Part shown: in pieces, positions 44,660 through 56,118 of the stretch | Layout of the letters: each line of letters opens with the position of its first letter | Position numbering within the stretch: position 1 is the stretch's first letter | Source of the DNA: Sorghum bicolor | Lineage: Eukaryota; Streptophyta; Magnoliopsida; Poales; Poaceae | NCBI RefSeq assembly: GCF_000003195.3 | Contig: NC_012871.2 | Span: 54,861,802 to 54,925,801 of the forward strand | Reading direction: 5' to 3' | DNA length: 64,000 bases | Translations under genes and position numbers: made by a program | The notes under the pieces: model-generated | The model's input: only the letters and a program-made list of their open reading frames with translations | Told to the model about the DNA's origin: nothing | Database searches by the model: none

Positions 44660-46069
44660 TCACTTGCACGTCGAGACGAGGATCCTTCTAGGCGGCAACG
44701 ACGGCCGGCGCGCGTGGAGCGTGGCGAGGTTGTCGAGGATGAGGATGTCGCCCTTCCGCCACTGGAACTGGATGCTCTCCTCCTCGATGATCTCCCCGAT
44801 CCGCTGAACAAAGCTCGCCGGGATCTCGCTGCCGTCGGCCGCCGTGGCAGAGCTCACCTCCTTGCCGTGCATCCCCACCACCGTGTTGAACCACATCCTG
44901 CGGCCCCCGCGGCCCCGGGAAGACCCGCGTCAGCCTGCGCCGCCCCAGGATCGTCTTGGCGCTGCCGTCCGGGAGCCATTCTACGTCCATGCCCAGTGCT
45001 TTCGCTCTGCATTACGACGTACACATATCAGTCAATGTCATAGATTATGTTGTGATGTCCTGATTATTTATTGATTTCTTGTTCGTTTGGCTTAGACTTG
45101 CTAAAACAATGTTACACAATACGGGACCAATGCTTCTGGCTTCATCTCTTTGTTTCTTACGGAAGATCACCAACAAACATTTTTGCAAGGCGACTGCAAT
45201 ACGGTGGCAAGTTGATTATTACGTGTTTGGTTACCTGTTCTCTGCCTCGGCCTTGTCAGAGGTGCCAAACGCGTCCTCCCACCCTCGCCCCCGCATGGAT
45301 CTGTTGTCGTTCCTGCTCAGCGCCGTGAGCGTGTAGCGGAGCCTCTTGGCGTCCAGCTCCTCCACCATCTCCGGGAACTCCTGCAGCGCCCGCCCGCTCA
45401 GTGACCCGGAAGCTCGGCACGAACGGCGTCTCCCCGCCCTCCGGGCTCCGGCGGCGGTACCTCGCAGAACAGTATCACCTTCTCTGGAAACTCCTTGATC
45501 TGCATGCATGCATGGATCAAATCAAATGTCACACGGAAGCTAATTAAGCTACTGCTTGCCACGCATCGCATACGCACCAGCACCATCTCGTGATGGAAGT
45601 AGACGAACTGCTGCTCGAGGGGTCCCTCGTTGGCGGTCCAGACGCGGCCGTGGACGTGGGTACGCGGCGCCGAGCCGATGTACCGGATGTCCGGCCACCC
45701 CAGGGCCTCCACGACGGCGTCGAACTCCACGGCGTCGCGGACGTCGAAGCCGCGCAGCAGGACGGCGCTGCTGGCGATAACCTTGCCCTCCAGCCACTCC
45801 CGGCTGGCCCTCAGCGCGGCCACGAGAGCCTCGTGGTCTTTGTGCTCCTCCGTCGCCGGCGTCAGGACCAGCGGCATTTTTCGCTCGCCGTCGATTAAGG
45901 TCTTCTGGCCCTCGCACTCGCCGACGCGGAAGAAATCGCCGTGCCGTGGTGGCGTTTGCGCGGTGGTGTGCAGTGGCCTCCGTGACGAGCGCGTTGTTGA
46001 TGGAGACCTTGGCTTGCAGCCACTCCCTGTTGGCTTCCAGGGCCGCCATGAGAGCCTCGTAGTCGCCAT
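44660..46069 (-). pseudogene. TauD/clavaminate synthase-like dioxygenase with frameshifts
   Basis: Related to plant clavaminate synthase-like proteins (TauD/TfdA family, PF02668), Fe(II)/2-oxoglutarate oxygenases. Exons read 46069-45578, 45499-45235 and 45006-44660; junctions are CTG|GTGCGT, GCAG|ATC, ACAG|GTAACC and GCAG|AGC. Motifs: F-F-R-V-G-E-C-E-G-Q, R-T-H-V-H-G-R-V-W-T-A-N-E-G, Y-F-H-H-E-M-V-L (H-x-E metal ligands) and I-L-D-N-L-A-T-L-H with the distal His and following Arg-Arg. Exon 2 carries extra bases near 45445 (7 bp, after E-V-P-P-P-E) and near 45393 (4 bp); exon 3 has one extra base near 44915. Each shifts the frame, so the gene looks dead unless these are sequence errors. The 5' end holds a partial out-of-frame copy of the A-L-x-A-N-R-E-W-L segment. 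Confidence 0.72.
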
Positions 46070-46216
46070 TGTTATTGTTGCTTCCGCTTTGTTTTATTGG
46101 CGTGGCATCTGTCGTCTTTTCATCCTTGGAGTCGTCGGCGTTGAACAGATCATCATCTTTTGAATATAGGAAGCTTGATTTTCCTGAGGTTCAAACAGAA
46201 TGAAAGAACATTGCCG

Positions 46217-46226
46217 GTATTTATAG
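46217..46226 (-). promoter_or_regulatory. TATA box of the dioxygenase gene
   Basis: CTATAAATAC on the minus strand, about 150 bases before the ATG at 46069. It suits the core promoter of the dioxygenase gene, which would then have been transcribed before its coding part was damaged. Confidence 0.5.
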
Positions 46227-46398
46227 GCAGGAGATTCGGGCAGTGCGGAACACTTATACTAGTACTACTCTCTGGTTTTTGGAGTTGAGAAAGCGACATA
46301 ACAAAGTCATCTGTCCTTTGTCAAAGAAAGATTGCTAGGCGGGTGAGATAACAAGGGTTGTGCCATATTATATGGAAAACCTCGTCGCGATTAGTTAT

Positions 46399-46975
46399 CA
46401 CTACCGGATTGGGGGGCAAAGCCCAAATCGCTCACGGCGAAGGCTTTGCCGTGTGTTGCTCACGGCGAAGAACACACAGTAAATTCTCCCACGGTAAACT
46501 TTATCTTTGCTCACGGCCAAATTGTGGACACACGGCGAAGTTTTGCCATGAGTCAACACTGACACACGGCAAAAAAAAGGTAACGGACGGCGTGAAACGG
46601 TGGGGGACGGTTTGACAGCAGCGTTTGCCGTGTGTTGCACATGGTAAACCTTTGCCGTGAGCTAGAGTGGGCACACGGTAAAAATTATAAAGAATTTTTT
46701 ATTTTTTCTGAAAAGAGGGTTTGCCGTGTGCCTGCATGGTAGCACACGGCAAACATTGAATATTTGCCGTGTGCTACTATCCAGGCACACGGCAAAGTGT
46801 CAATGTTTGCCGTGTGTCAGAATGGGCACACGGCAAACCCCCTTCCCAGGTATGGACTAGGCGGCCTGGTAAGCGGGTTTGCCGTGTGCTATGGTCATAG
46901 CACACGGCAAAGATTGGTTTTTGTCGTGTGTTATGGCTCTAGCACACGACAAACCCCCTTTCCAGGTTTTTTTGT
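46399..46975. repeat. CACTA left TIR and subterminal repeats
   Basis: Starts with CACTACCGGATTGGGG. At least a dozen copies of TTTGCCGTGTG or its complement follow, often paired as TTTGCCGTGTGN...NCACACGGCAAA. These are the expected binding sites for the TNPA-type protein. Confidence 0.88.
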
Positions 46976-47220
46976 TTTATGCTTTTGCAGCCACATGTAT
47001 CATAGCACAGTTTACATTAATCACACATAGCACACAAATACCACAATATATCACACACTTGCCACAATAACCACGATATACCAAATCTCTCACATATATA
47101 TAACGTACATGTCACATACATAAACACATGTTCATCACCAAGTCCATCACAAGTCTGAGGAAACCACAAGTTCAACAACACGTCCGAGAAAACGACAAAT
47201 TCCATGAACAAACTACAAGT

Positions 47221-49527
47221 TCACCAACCGAATCCATCTCGTCTGCCCCATGAATCGCCTGGAGGTTGGTACGGATTGACATGGTCGCTCCACCCACCGT
47301 CTTGAGGACTTTGCTCATTGGGCGCTTGAGTAGAACCCTGGGAGTGAAGCTGCACAAAGGATGAGACAAACGTGTCATAAGTGAATTTTGAGATTAAATA
47401 CTTGAAGTTGAAGATATACATAGGGGTTTCAAATGAAAATTTTGGCAGCACCTCCCCTACACGAGGAGGTTCCCAAGACCTGCAAGAAAAGCATCAGCAC
47501 GAATGCCGACAAGCATAGCGGCACGATGGCCGGCCGACATGCACAGCGGCTCGATGGCACGCAACCACAATTACATCTACATCTACAAAGGTAGAGATTG
47601 CATGGTTAAGTGAAGTGAAACTCACTGGGCTAGGTCCACCTAGAGCAGGTGGAACGTACAAGTTTGGTGGCGGAGGTGCTACCATCTGAGCCCCAAGAGT
47701 TCGCATGTAGATGGCCATCTCCCTGTACTGTGTCTCTAACTCGGTGATCCTGACTTCCTTTTGCGAAAGCTGGGTCTACAAGGTTGAATACTTGTGTTAC
47801 AAAGCTATGTTATGATTGAACGATTGAGCGCGAATGAAACAATGAGAACCTGGAGGTTGGTGATGATGCAGTCGGCTGCGGTCGGCCTCGAGCGTACCCC
47901 AGAGCTGCTTTGGCCCTGGCGCCTGTCCTTTGCTCTGATCTGGGAGAGAGTAGGAGTCCTCGAGGAGTCAATCAAGGGGTCGGCAACCCAGTACCGCCCA
48001 TGTTGCTTGCCTCCCCCTGCCCTCATGGCTGCTTCTCCACTGATGGCCTCATTGTAGGGATCGAAGTCAGGGTCATGGATCGCATGTGCTGAATCACAGT
48101 ATGAGCTGATCCGGCTATGGACGGTGGAGTTGGTGTACGCCTCAGCAGGGTCGTCCGGGCTGTAGGTGATGTCGGCCGTCGCCTTCCCCTTCTTGGACAG
48201 AGCATAGGCCCCCAACGGGCCTATATCCTGCCCAGGGTGTGCGGCTTCCTGCGAAAAAAACAAGAAGATGATTAGAGGGTATGCACATATGACCGTTAGA
48301 ATAAATCAATAAATCCTCATACTTACATATCTTTCTTTGTATTCCTCGAGGGTAAGGCTCCCTTGATGGTGTGATGGACCTGACATCTTTCTGCATCGCA
48401 CGCGGGCAGCGTCGTGCTAGTCCCGCCATTCCTGGTTGCACCACCAGTCCACCATCATTTCCCAGCACATCCCTTTGCCCTCCACCCAGTACAGTGGCAC
48501 CTACACGTGATCAAGAACATGACATTTAACAAGACCAAATTAACGTTACTTAAATTACCAAGAAATTAATGTTACGTACAAGCATGAACTGTTCCTTGGA
48601 CAGTGTAGTGTCCCTTGCGACATCTTTGTGTATCTTCACATGCTCGTACTGGGCCTTGTAATTTATGATTGCCTGGATGCGCGCCTCGTAGTGCATGTCC
48701 TTGATGCTCTTGACACATTTTTTTCCAAAAATGTGATTGGCCTGTTCCTCATATTCGGGCTCCACTCTAAAGAAATCCTGCATGTACACATGATGTAGAC
48801 AGTCATTATGTATAGAAGGACTAAAGAATGTGAAGTGGTGAGCAAGTGCGAGGAATTCTTACCCACATCTCCTTGATCACCCTCAAGGCCTTGTTGCCGA
48901 AGTTCCTGCCAAGTACATCTGTGGTATCCGGCGCGCCTCCGTAGTGCTGAAATGTCCATGCCGGCTCCAGAGCCCCCGCAAGAGTGACCACGCCAGGGAA
49001 GTGCAACCTGCACAAGCCACCAAGGATGGTACTGGGGTGTCGTTGGTGACCAACTCCCGCTACTAGTACCTTAAAGGACCTGCACAAGTGGTTAACCAAA
49101 ATTAGTAGTTCATATTGTGAATTTGAACATAAGGAATGTCGAAGTAGTGCTTTGAAACATACTTTTGCCCTCGTGGCCGAATCAATGGGCGATGGTCGAT
49201 GAATATCGGTCGATTGGGAAGCTGATTGGGACCTCGTTGCCAGATATCTGGCGGGGCCCCGTCATCCTCGTCCTCCTCCTCCTCCTCCTCCTGCTCCTCA
49301 TGTGCCTCGGTGGTCGTCTCCTCCTGCTCCTCCTGCTCCCAGGTGGGCGTCTCCTGCTGCTGCACCATGGGTGTCTCCCCCTGAAGACTGCTAACGCTCC
49401 TGGTCCTCCTGCTCGAGGTCCGCCTCGACCGGCTCCTCGACCTGCTCCCCGACCCCTCAGGCTGCTCCTGAGGCTCCTCCCTCGGTCGGGCGTACCGTGA
49501 CCTCACATTCCTCATGCCGCCCACCAT
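47221..49527 (-). pseudogene. CACTA TNPA-like gene (Transposase_24/TNP1 type), several exons
   Basis: Minus-strand exons I can follow: 49527-49163 (Arg/Ser-rich then a long Glu run, ending R-P-R-G-Q-K at a GTATGT donor); about 49080-48867 (F-G-N-K-A-L-R-V-I-K-E-M-W, donor GTAAGA); 48779 on (D-F-F-R-V-E-P-E-Y); one near 48500 (Y-W-V-E-G-K-G-M-C-W); 48252-47850 (Y-W-V-A-D-P-L-I-D-S-S-R); 47776-47640; and a last one ending at 47221 (G-R-R-D-G-F-G-W). The order fits the Ptta/En/Spm plant transposase family, which binds subterminal repeats. A TAG near 48419 (R-D-stop-H-D-A-A-R) interrupts one exon, so the copy may be inactive. Exact exon ends are partly uncertain. Confidence 0.65.
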
Positions 49528-50642
49528 CTTTGTTCAGTGACCTACATGTAAGAAGAGTAAATCAGTAACCACAAATAAACAACATGTACTTAGATAGAGA
49601 TGCAAATTAAGGATAACATAATATTACATGTATTAGAAATAATCATCATCTTCATAACCGGCATCCGGTGCATCCTCCATCTCATCATCTGTACCAGCCA
49701 TGTCTAGGTACTCATCACTAACTGGAGGAGCATCGATATTGTTATTTTCATTGTCTAAGCATAACTGCTCAAGTAATTGTAAGTCCCTCACATCTTCAAC
49801 CTCAACGTCATCGTCGTCTTCAACAACAATGGCCACATCCATGGCTTCAGTTAAGTCTATGACAAAAGTCCCTTCTAGAGCCTCTTCTTGATAGAAATCC
49901 CCTTCATATGTGTCCGTGTCAAGGTTGTAATCTTCCTTGTTTGGTACCGGTACTCCACCGTGCGATGATACCTTGTGCACAACATCCCAACCCTTAAGAC
50001 GTGCATCGGTTTTGCACGGGTACGACGTATAATAAACTTGTGTGGCCTGTTGGGCCACAATGTATACATCATCTCCTGGTAAGGCGGAATCCTGTCGAAT
50101 TTCGACTAGCCCAAGATTAGGCGTCCGTCTTGTTACTTTAGGGTCAAACCAATGATATTTGAATATGACGGATTTAATATCTTTGCAACCATGAAACATG
50201 AGTTCGTATATGTCTTCAATTCTTCCATAATAGTCCATCCCATTTTGGCCGGGCGTGAAAACTCCAGTATTTGTCGTTTTCCGGTTAGGACGACTTTGCT
50301 CGTGCCTTGTTGTGTGGAAGCGATATCCATTCACATCATAACTGGCATATGACATGACCCTATGTGCACAACCATGGGCAACCTGTCTTAACTCGGCGCT
50401 CATAAGCGCATCGGTTTGGCTCTGCAAGGTGAAGAAGGATAGTACATTATATTACCCGCTCGTATCATCTACTTGCAATGTGATACTAAGTACACGAGGG
50501 AAAGTACCTTTTCTTGGAACCAAGAAATGAAATCAGGACTTCCAGTGCGTGCACAGTGTTTAAGAAGTGTATCAAGCTCTTGTGGGGTTGGTTCCCTTGA
50601 TCGACGCCAGAATTCATTTCGAAATTGCCTGCATCGTTGGGG

Positions 50643-51050
50643 ACTCGACGAAAGCTAGTCGGCAGTCTACCTTGGGGTATACCCACGGTAGTAGTTTATC
50701 GGTAGACGGTGCGCAAGCTACGAACTCGATGGTGACGCAAGACACGGACAAGCTTTTTATTCAGGTTCAGCCGCCGTGTGGGCGTAATACCTACGTCCTG
50801 CGTCTGGTTGTATTGATTTGTGTTGAGAGAATAATGTGTATGATCTGTCCTCTAGGGGACCCCTGCCCCTCCTTATATATCCTGAAGGGACAGAGTTACA
50901 AGCAAAGTATTCTATTTGGTACAATATCTTGTAGCCTTGCGGTGCACACCGACCAGTCGTGCGCCGCACGTCTTCATCCTGTGGGCCGAGCCACCTCTGA
51001 TGGTGCGGGCCATATAGGCCCATGAGGGTATAGAGGTTTATACCCCCACA
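50643..51050 (-). repeat. 3' LTR of the deleted Gypsy-A relative
   Basis: On the minus strand it runs from TGTGGGGGTATAAACC (51050) to TTTCGTCGAGT (50643). The expected final CA appears mutated. Confidence 0.8.
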
Positions 51051-51690
51051 GCTAGTCCCCGAGCACCATGTATTGTGATGTAACACGCCGTCTTGAGCTT
51101 CTTCGATCAGTGAGGCTTGACGTCTTCAATAAGCAGGAAAGTCGCCCAAACAGTTGCAACGATATTTTGACCAACTCAAAAGACAGTTGACCAACATTGA
51201 CATCGAAGAAGCAGGTTGTTCGAAGAATGCATGGTGCTCTAAATTAAAAAAAAAGATTTCTTTCCTGGTGAAGTGTGCCCACTTTACTTTTCTAAAAAGT
51301 ATAGACCTAAAAAAAAGCAAGCTTATTCACCGTAAGGTGAAGTGTGCCCACTTAGTCCGCGAGCCTGGTAGTAGGTGACGTAGGCACGTGGTGCCAGGGT
51401 CTAAAAAGAAAATCATCTTAAAATTTCTGATACTAACATGCATCGCTAGATGCATCGTACCGATGTAGTCCCCGAGCTTGCTGGAAGGCGAAGTATGAGC
51501 CTTGTAGCAAGGTCTAAAAAATTAAAATTATCTAGTCCAATTCATATGTAACTGAGAAAAGCAGTCCCAAGCTGCGGTCGGAGAGTGATCGAAGCAAGTC
51601 CTGAGCACAGCGCAGGGAGTGATTGATGAGTCTCCGAGCACGATCGGTAGTCAGCACAGTCTCCGAGCACGACATAGAGACTGATCGGCC

Positions 51691-51950
51691 AGTCTCCGAG
51701 CGTGGTTGCGAACGTAAACGTGCTCGGTGGTCGGCATAGTCCCCGAGCACGGCGTAGAGACTGTTAGACAAGTCCCCGAGCGTGGTTGGGAACGTAAACG
51801 TACTCGGTGGTCGGCACAGTCTTCAAGCACAGCGTAGAGAATAGTCGACAAGTCCCGGAGCGTGGTTGAGAACGTAAACGTGCTCGGTGGTCGGAGCAGT
51901 CCCCGGGCACAGCGTAGGGAATAGTCGACGAGTCCCCGAGCGTAGCTTGT
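51691..51950 (-). repeat. 80-bp tandem repeats of the deleted element
   Basis: AGTCYCCGAGCGTGGTTG recurs at 51691, 51771 and 51851, and a partial copy at 51931, an exact 80-base period. Each unit pairs a CTCGGTGGTCGG word with a CCCCGAGC word, as in the 70-bp array of Gypsy-A. Confidence 0.82.
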
Positions 51951-52807
51951 TGACTGGACCAAACTCCTGAAAAATAAATATAGAGAATAGGTAGTACATG
52001 ATGTATAAATAAACTGTAGATAAAAAATCAGTACTGAGATAAGTTTTAGATTTTTTGTTATAAAATTAGCACGAGTAGTTAATTCATCCTAGAGCTTGTA
52101 CCAGCTCTGGTTTAGCCAACAATCAGCATGAGGTGCGGAACCTAGACATGCGTGGGATTGCCAGCCTCGCCAGAGAGCTACTGCCGACCACCCGGAACGT
52201 AGAGGGCGGATCTCATGCACGTGTAGGGAGGAGTCGGAGACAGTACCGGCTCTGGAAAACTCGTGTAGGAGAAAAAACTAGTCGGCTAATCAAAAAATTG
52301 TTTTGAAGAATAATAAAAAATATTATGACAAAAATAAATAAAATATTAGAATTGTACTTATCTTTGAAAGTCTGGTCGGTGACGACAAAATTGTCTGGCT
52401 CTCGAGCTTTTTGACATGTTGTCATGACGGTGGTCGCGGTTGTCGTAGCGCCGTTCTTCGCGGCGATTATTATTGCGACTGGTGGTCAAAGCAAGTAAGC
52501 CAAACAACTTGGTCGATAGCCCGAGCAGGTTGGTGTCGTCGATCTGCCTCCCTTTGTAGTAGAGAAGCGGGTGACGCGTTGTCGGCGTGGTCGGAGACGT
52601 TGCTGGTGTGGTCGAAACCGTGGCCAGCGTGGTTGGTGCCGCAGCCGACGTCGGTGAAGAAATGATCGGCATAGATCAGATCTAAGCCTCCTCTGCGGTC
52701 ATGGCGATGAAGCTGTTGAAGCCGACGATGAACCTGAAGCCGTCCACCATGGCCGCGAAGTGGGGGATGATGGCCATCTTGTTCGTCTAGGAGAGCTATA
52801 CGCACAC

Positions 52808-52825
52808 CCCCTACCTGGCGCGCCA
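52808..52825 (-). other. Primer-binding site of the deleted element
   Basis: TGGCGCGCCAGGTAGGGG on the minus strand, one base from the LTR, identical to the Gypsy-A site. Confidence 0.75.
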
Positions 52826-52826
52826 C

Positions 52827-53241
52827 TGTCGACGAAAGCTAGTCGGCAGTCTACCTTGGGGTATACCCACGGTAGTAGTTTATCGGTAGACGGTGCGCAA
52901 GCTACGAACTCGATGGTGACGCAAGACACGGACAAGCTTTTTATCTAGGTTCGGCCGCCGTGTGGGCGTAATACCTACGTCCTGCGTCTGGTTGTATTGA
53001 TTTGTGTTGAGAGAATAATCTGTATTGTCTATGACCTGTCCTCTAGGGGACCCCTGTCCCTCCTTATATATCCTGAAGGGACAGAGTTACAAGCAAAGTA
53101 TCCTATTTGGTACAATATCTTGTAGCCTTGCGGTGCACGCCGACCAGTCGTGCGCCGCACGTCTTCATCCTGTGGGCCGAGCCACCTCTGATGGTGCGGC
53201 CCATATAGGTCCATGAGGGTATAGGGGTTTATACCCCCATA
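52827..53241 (-). repeat. 5' LTR of the deleted Gypsy-A relative
   Basis: About 97 percent like 50643-51050, with seven extra bases (ATTGTCT-like) near 53018. On the minus strand it starts TATGGGGG rather than TGTGGGGG and ends TCGTCGACA. Confidence 0.8.
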
Positions 53242-55919
53242 GGGGTTGGATGCAAATAGTGCATATACGACACCAATGAGAAACAAAGTGGTATAGAACT
53301 TACTGCATGTATGGATGCACCTCATCAAGATTGGTCAACACATAGCATTATAGTGTGCCACTCTTGACTCGTCAACCTCTTGGAGGTGCCTTCACTTAGA
53401 CTTCCGAGTTGGCCTCGGAACAAGCTAAGGTTGCATTCATTTTCATTGGCATTGTAACGAGGGAGTGGATTATGCATGCTAGGAAGGTTCTCATTATAGT
53501 ATGATGTTGTGAAGTTCGACGCCTCCTCAGTGATGTAAGCCTCTGACATCGAAACCTCAATCTTGGCTTTATTCCTGCATTTTCTCCGAAGGAACTTGAA
53601 GCATCTCTCAATTGGGTAGCACCAACGGCCCTGGACAGGGCCCCCCATCCTTGCCTCATACGGGAGATGAATAATCAAATGCTGCATTGGAAGAAGTCAG
53701 GTGGAAAGATCTTCTCCAACTTACATACCAACACAGGTGCCGCTGCTTCCAAGGCTAGCAACACGGACCGAGATACCTCCTTGGCACAAAGCTGGCGGAA
53801 GAAGTAGCTTAACTCTGCCAGCACGACCCAAATGTGGTCAGGGACATAGCCTCGAACCATCACCGGAAGAAGCCGCTCAATCCATATGTGCATGACTCTT
53901 CATCCCTAAGACTCGTAGAGTATTTAAGTTCACTCCCCTCCTCAGATTTGCTGCATATCCATCAGGGAAGATTAATGTCTTTATCCATTGAAGTACTTCC
54001 CTCCTATGCTTCCTGGCCAAGACAAAATCGGCCTTAGGCCTACTCCAATTCTTGCGGCCAGCAGGAGGCCGCATCTCCTGACTTGGCCTATCACACAACA
54101 TTGCCAGATCCACTCTAGCCTTAATATTGTCCTTTGACTTATCAGAAATGTCCATCATTGTTGCCCAAAGTGCCTCGGTGACATTCTTTTCAGTGTGCAT
54201 TACATCAATGTGATGTGGCACAAGGTCATCATAATACGGGAGCCTCGTAAAACCCGACCTATGAGTCCACATATGTTGCTCACCATATCCCTCAAATTTG
54301 CCATCCTTTTTATTGAAAACAAGAGCATCTATCTGAGCATGAACCTCGGCGCAAGTTGACATGCGCGGTGGAGGGTCCATGACTTCGACACCTTTCGTAA
54401 AGTTCTTGATGTCTTTTCTGAACGAATGCTCAAGAGGGAGGAATTGACGATGTTTGTCGAACGACGAAAACTTGCCACCATTCTTCAACCAGAAGAACCT
54501 CACACGGTCCTTGCATACTGGACATCCCAACTTCCCATGAACACACCAACCACAGAATATCCCATATGCTAGGAAGTCATGCATGGAGTACTGGTACCAA
54601 ACATGCATTGTGAAGTTTGTCTTCGTAGCTCGGTCGTACGTCAGTACCCCTTCATCCCAAGCTTTGATCAAATCATCAATCAACGGCTCCATCCACACAC
54701 CCATACGTTTCCCCGGGTGTTCAGGAATTACCAACGACAAGAAGATCATGCGTCGTTGCAAGATGACGCCGGGGGGGGGGGAGATTGAGTGGGACAACAA
54801 ACACGGGCCAACAAGTGTACGGGGCAGCCAATAGTCCGTAGGGATTGAAGCCATCTGTTGCAAGTGCAACACGTACATTACGAGCCTCTGCAGCTTTCTC
54901 CCGATGAATACCATCAAAATGGGTCCATGCTTCACCATTGGATGGATGTACCATCTTGTCAGGATTATATCGACAGGCATTTTTGTGCCACATCATCTGC
55001 TTTGCGGTCTCCTCGGTCATGTATAGTCGTTGAAGCCTCAGTAAGAAGGGAAGGTACCATAGGATCTTAGCGGGGATGTCCAGCTGCCGAGTGCTACCAT
55101 CATCGGACTCTACCTCCAGGAACCTAGAGGAGCCACACTCTGGACAATACTTTGCATTCTCATATTGTTTCCTGAATAGGATGCAGCCTTTCGGACAAGC
55201 ATGTATCTTCTCATATGGCATCTTTAGTGCACGAAGAAGTTTCTGTGAGTCGTACATGCTCTTCGGCAGAACGTGACCTACCGGAAGCAATGTGCCAATA
55301 ATTGTCAGCAAGTCGTCGAAGTGTTGTCGACTCATGCTACACCTGGACTTGAAGTCCATCACACGACCAATGGCATCGAGCTGTGAGACTGATGTATGGC
55401 CGTGGAGGGGTTTCTGAGCCGAGTCCAGCATGTCATAATATGCCTTGGCGGTAGGCTCGGGATCCTCCTCCGTAACTCCTCCAACAAAGTTTCCGTGACC
55501 AAAGTCATCTAACATGTCTGCTACCCCACCATCATCATCAAAACCATCGACACGTGGTCTCACAACCTCCTCCCTCGTGCGATCACCTTAACCGTGGTAG
55601 GTCCATCGGGTATAGCCCTGCATAAACCCAAACTTGCAAAGATGCTGCCCCATGACCTCCTTCGTACGCTTCCGCGTGTTTGCACACTTCACGCATGGAC
55701 ACCAGGTCATACGGGCGCCTTTAGTCCTAGCGAATGCTTGCTCTAAGAAAGCCTCGGTCTTCTCAATCCATTCCAAGGAGATGTCTCTCTGACTTGGGCG
55801 GCCAGTGTACATCCACTGACGGTCATCCATCCTCTAACATATCATGCAGTAATGTAAGAACAGAATGCATCTACACGATAGCCCTATTAACTAATAGGTG
55901 AGGATAGGTCCTAATCCCA

Positions 55920-56118
55920 CCCGAGGATGCGTAGATGGAGTTAGTTTCCATGTCAACTCCGATCTGAGACAAAATTTCGGCAGCACCTCCCCGCTGTTCT
56001 CCAAATACACGTCCCGACGGGGAGGTTGTGTACCCGGAGAACAACAGGGAGGTGATGCTGAAACTCTGTCTCAGATCGGAGTGGACCTGGAAACTAACCC
56101 CATCTACGCATCCTCGGG
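55920..56118. repeat. Long foldback (83-bp arms) upstream of the CACTA transposase
   Basis: Arms 55920-56002 and 56036-56118 are near-complementary (CCCGAGGATGCGTAGATGGAGT and ACCCCATCTACGCATCCTCGGG at the base), with a 33-base spacer. It lies about 90 bases upstream of the transposase start at 55830, in the leader or promoter. A transcript would fold into a miRNA-precursor-like hairpin. Confidence 0.85.

Larger units (their letters stand above)
50643..53241 (-). mobile_element. Internally deleted LTR element related to Gypsy-A, inside CACTA
   Basis: LTRs at 52827-53241 (5', minus) and 50643-51050 (3') enclose about 1.8 kb. It has the same 18-base primer site as Gypsy-A, the same R/U5 half of the LTR, a short decayed gag start (52826-52470; beginning M-A-R-Q-V-G-G-V-R as in Gypsy-A), then directly 3' repeats and UTR. 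Nearly all gag-pol is absent. U3 differs from Gypsy-A, so it is a sister family. The LTRs differ at about eleven sites plus a small indel. GGGG lies at both borders, but a clean 5-bp duplication is not visible, and the 3' LTR terminal CA is altered. Confidence 0.82.
49633..55830 (-). pseudogene. CACTA TNP2 (TNPD-like) transposase, broken
   Basis: Starts at 55830 (M-D-D-R-Q-W-M-Y) with the transposase-associated N-terminal domain (W-C-P-C-V-K-C). TNP2 follows to about 53880 (Y-E-K-I-H-A-C-P-K-G-C-I-L-F, K-Y-C-P-E-C-G; later C-V-H-G-K-L-G-C-P-V-C). A DUF4218-type region covers 53890-53400. DUF4216 and an acidic tail lie at 50427-49633. The enzyme cuts at the CACTA ends. Damage: in-frame TAA at 55588, a frame change at the 11-base G-run 54771-54781, two more near 53885 and 53690, and an LTR element at 50643-53241. 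Some exon 3' parts are interrupted by introns I could not place. Confidence 0.78.

Noticed and set aside
44546..45074. Long plus-strand frames opposite the dioxygenase exon 3
   Set aside because: They are GC-rich antisense shadows; the minus strand carries the recognisable dioxygenase motifs and splice sites.
45556..46163. Plus-strand Arg/Ala-rich frames opposite dioxygenase exon 1
   Set aside because: Antisense shadows of a GC-rich exon, with no domain and no splice or promoter support.
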